From NCBI RefSeq assembly GCF_001625195.1, contig NC_054389.1, positions 9,854,520-9,918,519 of the forward strand: 64,000 nt of DNA. Direction: 5' to 3'. Under the pieces are notes generated by a model that was not told the DNA's origin, did no database searches, and saw only the letters and a list, made by a program, of their open reading frames with translations. A program made the position numbers and the translations under genes. Shown here in pieces: positions 61,245 through 64,000 of this stretch (position 1 is its first letter; each line of letters begins with the position of its first letter). The DNA comes from Drechmeria coniospora (Eukaryota; Ascomycota; Sordariomycetes; Hypocreales; Ophiocordycipitaceae).

Positions 61245-63850
61245 CCTGTGCTTTGCCGTCCTGCGAGAGGTCAGCGGTTGCAGGCTCGAGCTCGGCGGTG
61301 AAAGGGGCGGGCTCAAAACCAACCCATACTCCGGAAAGGAATGAAACTCATCCGACCAGTATCGATCGATGGGTCTGGGCAGCACCGTCACCGTCAGCGG
61401 CGGCTCATGAGGACCGGCAGCTTGGCACTCGAGGTACGCACCGCCATGGAGGTCGCGCTTCCCTGACCTCGGTGGCGCCTCCCGAAGGAGAGTGTTGAAT
61501 CTGCGGCACGCGGGCGTGGTGGTGAGGGTGGTCGTGGTCGTCCAGCGTTACGACGTCGTATCCGCGGATAAGGGAGTCTGGTGGGTACCGAGCGGATGGG
61601 TTTCTGAGCCGCCGACGCGTCAGTTTCTCCAGCCCCGACGGTCAGAAGCCCGAGGAGACGGGCTTGGTCGTGGCAGACTCACGACGGAGGCTCACTCGCA
61701 GCAGGCGATCTTGTACTTGCTCGCAGCGAGTGTGCAGCGGTCGTCGGCGACGGTCGATTCTGCAGTTCCGAGCGAGGTTAGTTGGCGGGGCGGCTTGTCG
61801 AGTTGGCCTTTGAGCGCGTGGGTGGGAGCGCTGCAAATTCTAGGCGCAGGCCCAGCGGGGTGGGGGGTGGGGGGAGAGAGGACGACGCCGACAGCAGCAA
61901 CAGCAACAAGCAACAGCGGCAGCAACAGCAACAACAGCGGGAGTAACAACAGCGGCAGCAGTAACAACAGCGGCAGCAGCAACAACAGCGGCAGCAACAG
62001 AAACAGCAGCAACAGCAGCAGCAGCAACGACAGCAACAGCAACGACAGCAACGGCGACAGCAACGGCGACAGCAACGACAGGCAGGTCTCTTTCGCAGGG
62101 TAGGACTTCGAAGACGACTGCACGAGTGTGGCAGTCCTGTTCTAGAGGTTAGAACCTGCCTGGGGCTGGACGTCATTCACCTCCATGCTTCGATCGAGCG
62201 ACCCATCGATCTGGCATCCCCCCCGGAATAGCATCTGGCGGGAATAGAGCACGGCAAAAAAGAGCAGCATAATCTACACCTGGTGAATGTATTTGTACAC
62301 CAGGCCTATCAATTGGGCTTCCCATGCCATGTGGGTGAAGGCCATTTGAAAGGAGCCCACGATCAGCAGCAGGACGGGATGGCATGCTAGCTTGAAGGGC
62401 TTGGAAAGTGGAAGCGTAGTAGGGAAGCCTGCATGGATGACATTACCTTCCAGGCACAGCACCACCAGTCTCACGGACGGGTACCTTCCAGGGCGAGTTG
62501 CTCACGATTCCCTAGATGGCGAGGCCTTGTCAGCATCATTGACGAATTCTTTCCAGGACACGCCATGCCCAGCGCCGCTGGCAGATGCCTTCCCCTGCAG
62601 GCCATGACGGGCGTCACCGATGGACGAGTTTTAGTAGCCTGCGAGGTCGATGGTGGTCGTTTGCGGCCCTGTAGCAAGTCGAACCGAGGTTGGCTTGGTG
62701 GTGGCGAAAGCAGCTTCGCGATTGTGAACCATCTCGTACATGTTTGATGGATATCTTCTACCCACCACCAACTCTTGACAGAGAATGTGAACGAACTGAT
62801 TGGCACAGAACGTCTCATACTGGGACCCCGTGACCCGTCCGCCAATGTTTCCACTAGGCTCGTCCATGTCTCGTTGACGAGCTCCCGGAGTTTGCCTTGC
62901 ATCCTTCTGTCCCCTTTTACATTTTCGTCCTGTCCTTACGTGCTGCCCTTCTGAAGGACCTGATCAACGAAAACCCGCGGTGAGCAGGCAGAGCATGAAA
63001 ATATCCTTCATTCGGGTTGGATGGTGAATGATTTGTGCAGGAAATGCGTAGGTAGATGCCGTGGCTGAGGTCGTCCGAGCATACAAGTATTAGAAGTCAT
63101 GCCAAAATTGCATGTGCAGCGGGACGAACTTGCTTGTGCAAGTACTTGCGTGTACATGTACTGCGCACTTACCTAGTACTCTTGTCCTGTGCATGCCGGA
63201 ACCACTAGAACATGGGGTCACGACGGATTGAATGCCAATCGTAATGGAACAATGACATGTTTTGTGGCCAAACGAGCAGAGCCGTGAGAAAAATATCGAT
63301 CCCTCACATTTGCATCCTTCTCCTCTCCATTCCACTACGAGGTGCAAATGGCAAAGGCCGAGAGGCACCACACATGGCAAGTAGGCTGCACGAGGCACTA
63401 CCACAAAATCATCACTTACTTTACTGAACGCTCAGGTTGGTACGGAGTACTGAGAAAGTAGATGTACATGCACCCTGTACATATTGTACTGTACTTGCTG
63501 CACTTACTTGAGCCTGTAAGTAATTATGAAGGTACCGACTCCATAGCGCGGAGCACAAGTGCACCTCCTGGCAGTGCTTGTATTAATTAATACAAGTACT
63601 TTTAATCCACCGAGCTTCCATACCCACTCGCACAAAGACGCTGCGAAATCGCCCCGAAGGAATCGCTCAGGCGGCCGCCGAAGCAGCATCCACCACCACA
63701 CCAACGTGTCCACTAATAGTGCGTGCAACTCTTGTTCACCAGCGTCGTCACCGTCACCCTCCCACGCCGCCGCAGCAGTGCAAGCCCCAATCGCGACCAC
63801 CCCCTACCCCTGGCGCGCGCGGATACCGTCGCCGCCGCCCCGTCGCAAGC
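61245..63850. other. Intergenic between divergent genes
   Basis: 2.6 kb between the SUMO-protease and SPC3 starts. It holds a CAR trinucleotide tract (61890-62079), GTAC-rich sequence at about 63110-63600 with one TACGGAGTACT word near 63440, and small frames on the minus strand (62274-62902) that I cannot assign. No gene is supported. Confidence 0.5.
61890..62079. repeat. CAR (CAG/CAA/GGC) trinucleotide-repeat tract
   Basis: About 190 bases built of AACAGC, AGCAAC and GGCAGC hexamers, reading as Asn/Ser in one frame and poly-Leu on the other strand. No start codon context, domain or neighbouring exon supports a protein, so it is treated as a non-coding microsatellite. Confidence 0.8.
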
Positions 63851-64000
63851 ATGCACTCCTCCTTCACGCGGATCCAGAACGTCTTCGGCTTCTTCACCAC
63901 CGTCGCCTGCGTCTTCGGCGCCTTCATTGCCGCGACGGACCTCTTCGCCGCCCGCAACCCCAGCGGCACCATCACGCCCCAGAACATCCAAGTGTGCGTC
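63851..64000 (+). CDS. SPC3: Signal peptidase complex subunit Spc3 (partial, cut by window end)
   Basis: Essential non-catalytic subunit (SPC22/23) of the ER signal peptidase. Only the first exon is in the window. It reads MHSSFTRIQNVFGFFTTVAC followed by VFGAFIAATDL, the N-terminal cytosolic Arg/Gln and single membrane anchor of the family, then the start of the lumenal domain (TITPQNIQV). A probable donor GTGTGC begins at 63991, so the first intron may be partly included. The rest of the gene lies beyond position 64000. Confidence 0.85.
   Translation, partial: MHSSFTRIQNVFGFFTTVACVFGAFIAATDLFAARNPSGTITPQNIQVCV

Noticed and set aside
61492..62103. Plus-strand frame with an Asn/Ser-repeat end
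   Set aside because: The repeat part is a microsatellite and the remainder has no recognisable domain or splice support.

Overview
The window is nuclear DNA of a filamentous ascomycete (Pezizomycotina). Hypocreales-like is my best guess from protein resemblance; I ran no search. Evidence: genes with short GT-AG introns (mostly 54-95 nt) and CTAAC/CTGAC-like branch points, fungal-type proteins (Tof1, Med19, Rrp9, Spc3, a PMCA-type Ca2+ pump, a Zn2Cys6 regulator), GC-rich codon use, and long intergenic spaces carrying GTAC-rich short repeats. I can support 15 protein genes (one cut by the window end) and no RNA gene.

Layout: BOR1-type transporter (+, 502-2746) converging on TOF1 (-, 3021-6577); TOF1 is divergent from a mitochondrial 3-hydroxyacyl-CoA dehydrogenase (+, 7051-8156). 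A 7.2-kb gene-poor space leads to a homeodomain regulator (+, 15320-17326). Then a short-chain dehydrogenase (-, 18255-19080), Mediator subunit MED19 (+, 21555-22801) with a tandemly duplicated 3' end, a Zn2Cys6 transcription factor (-, 24284-27505), an unknown single-pass membrane protein (-, 30843-32564), a 5.3-kb GTAC-rich intergenic island, a membrane-anchored adenylate-forming-family protein that looks catalytically dead (-, 37908-39745), a PMCA-type Ca2+-ATPase (+, 43864-47618), DEAD-box helicase DED1 (-, 48895-50982), a 3.5-kb gap, proteasome subunit PRE1 (-, 54517-55357) divergent from RRP9 (+, 55758-57554), a Ulp2-type SUMO protease (-, 58098-61244), and the first codons of signal-peptidase subunit SPC3 (+, 63851-).

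The genes are mostly single-copy housekeeping functions (replication-fork protection, transcription, translation initiation, ribosome biogenesis, protein degradation, SUMO removal, secretion, Ca2+ and borate/anion transport, beta-oxidation) with two regulators. They form no operon or biosynthetic cluster. No transposase, virus-derived gene or CRISPR array was seen. The least ordinary items are the PRE1 start codon split by an intron (AT|G), the duplicated MED19 tail, the GTAC/TACTCCGTA repeat island at 34-36 kb, and the degenerate active-site motif of the adenylate-forming protein. All exon borders were set by eye from splice signals, reading frame and family resemblance.
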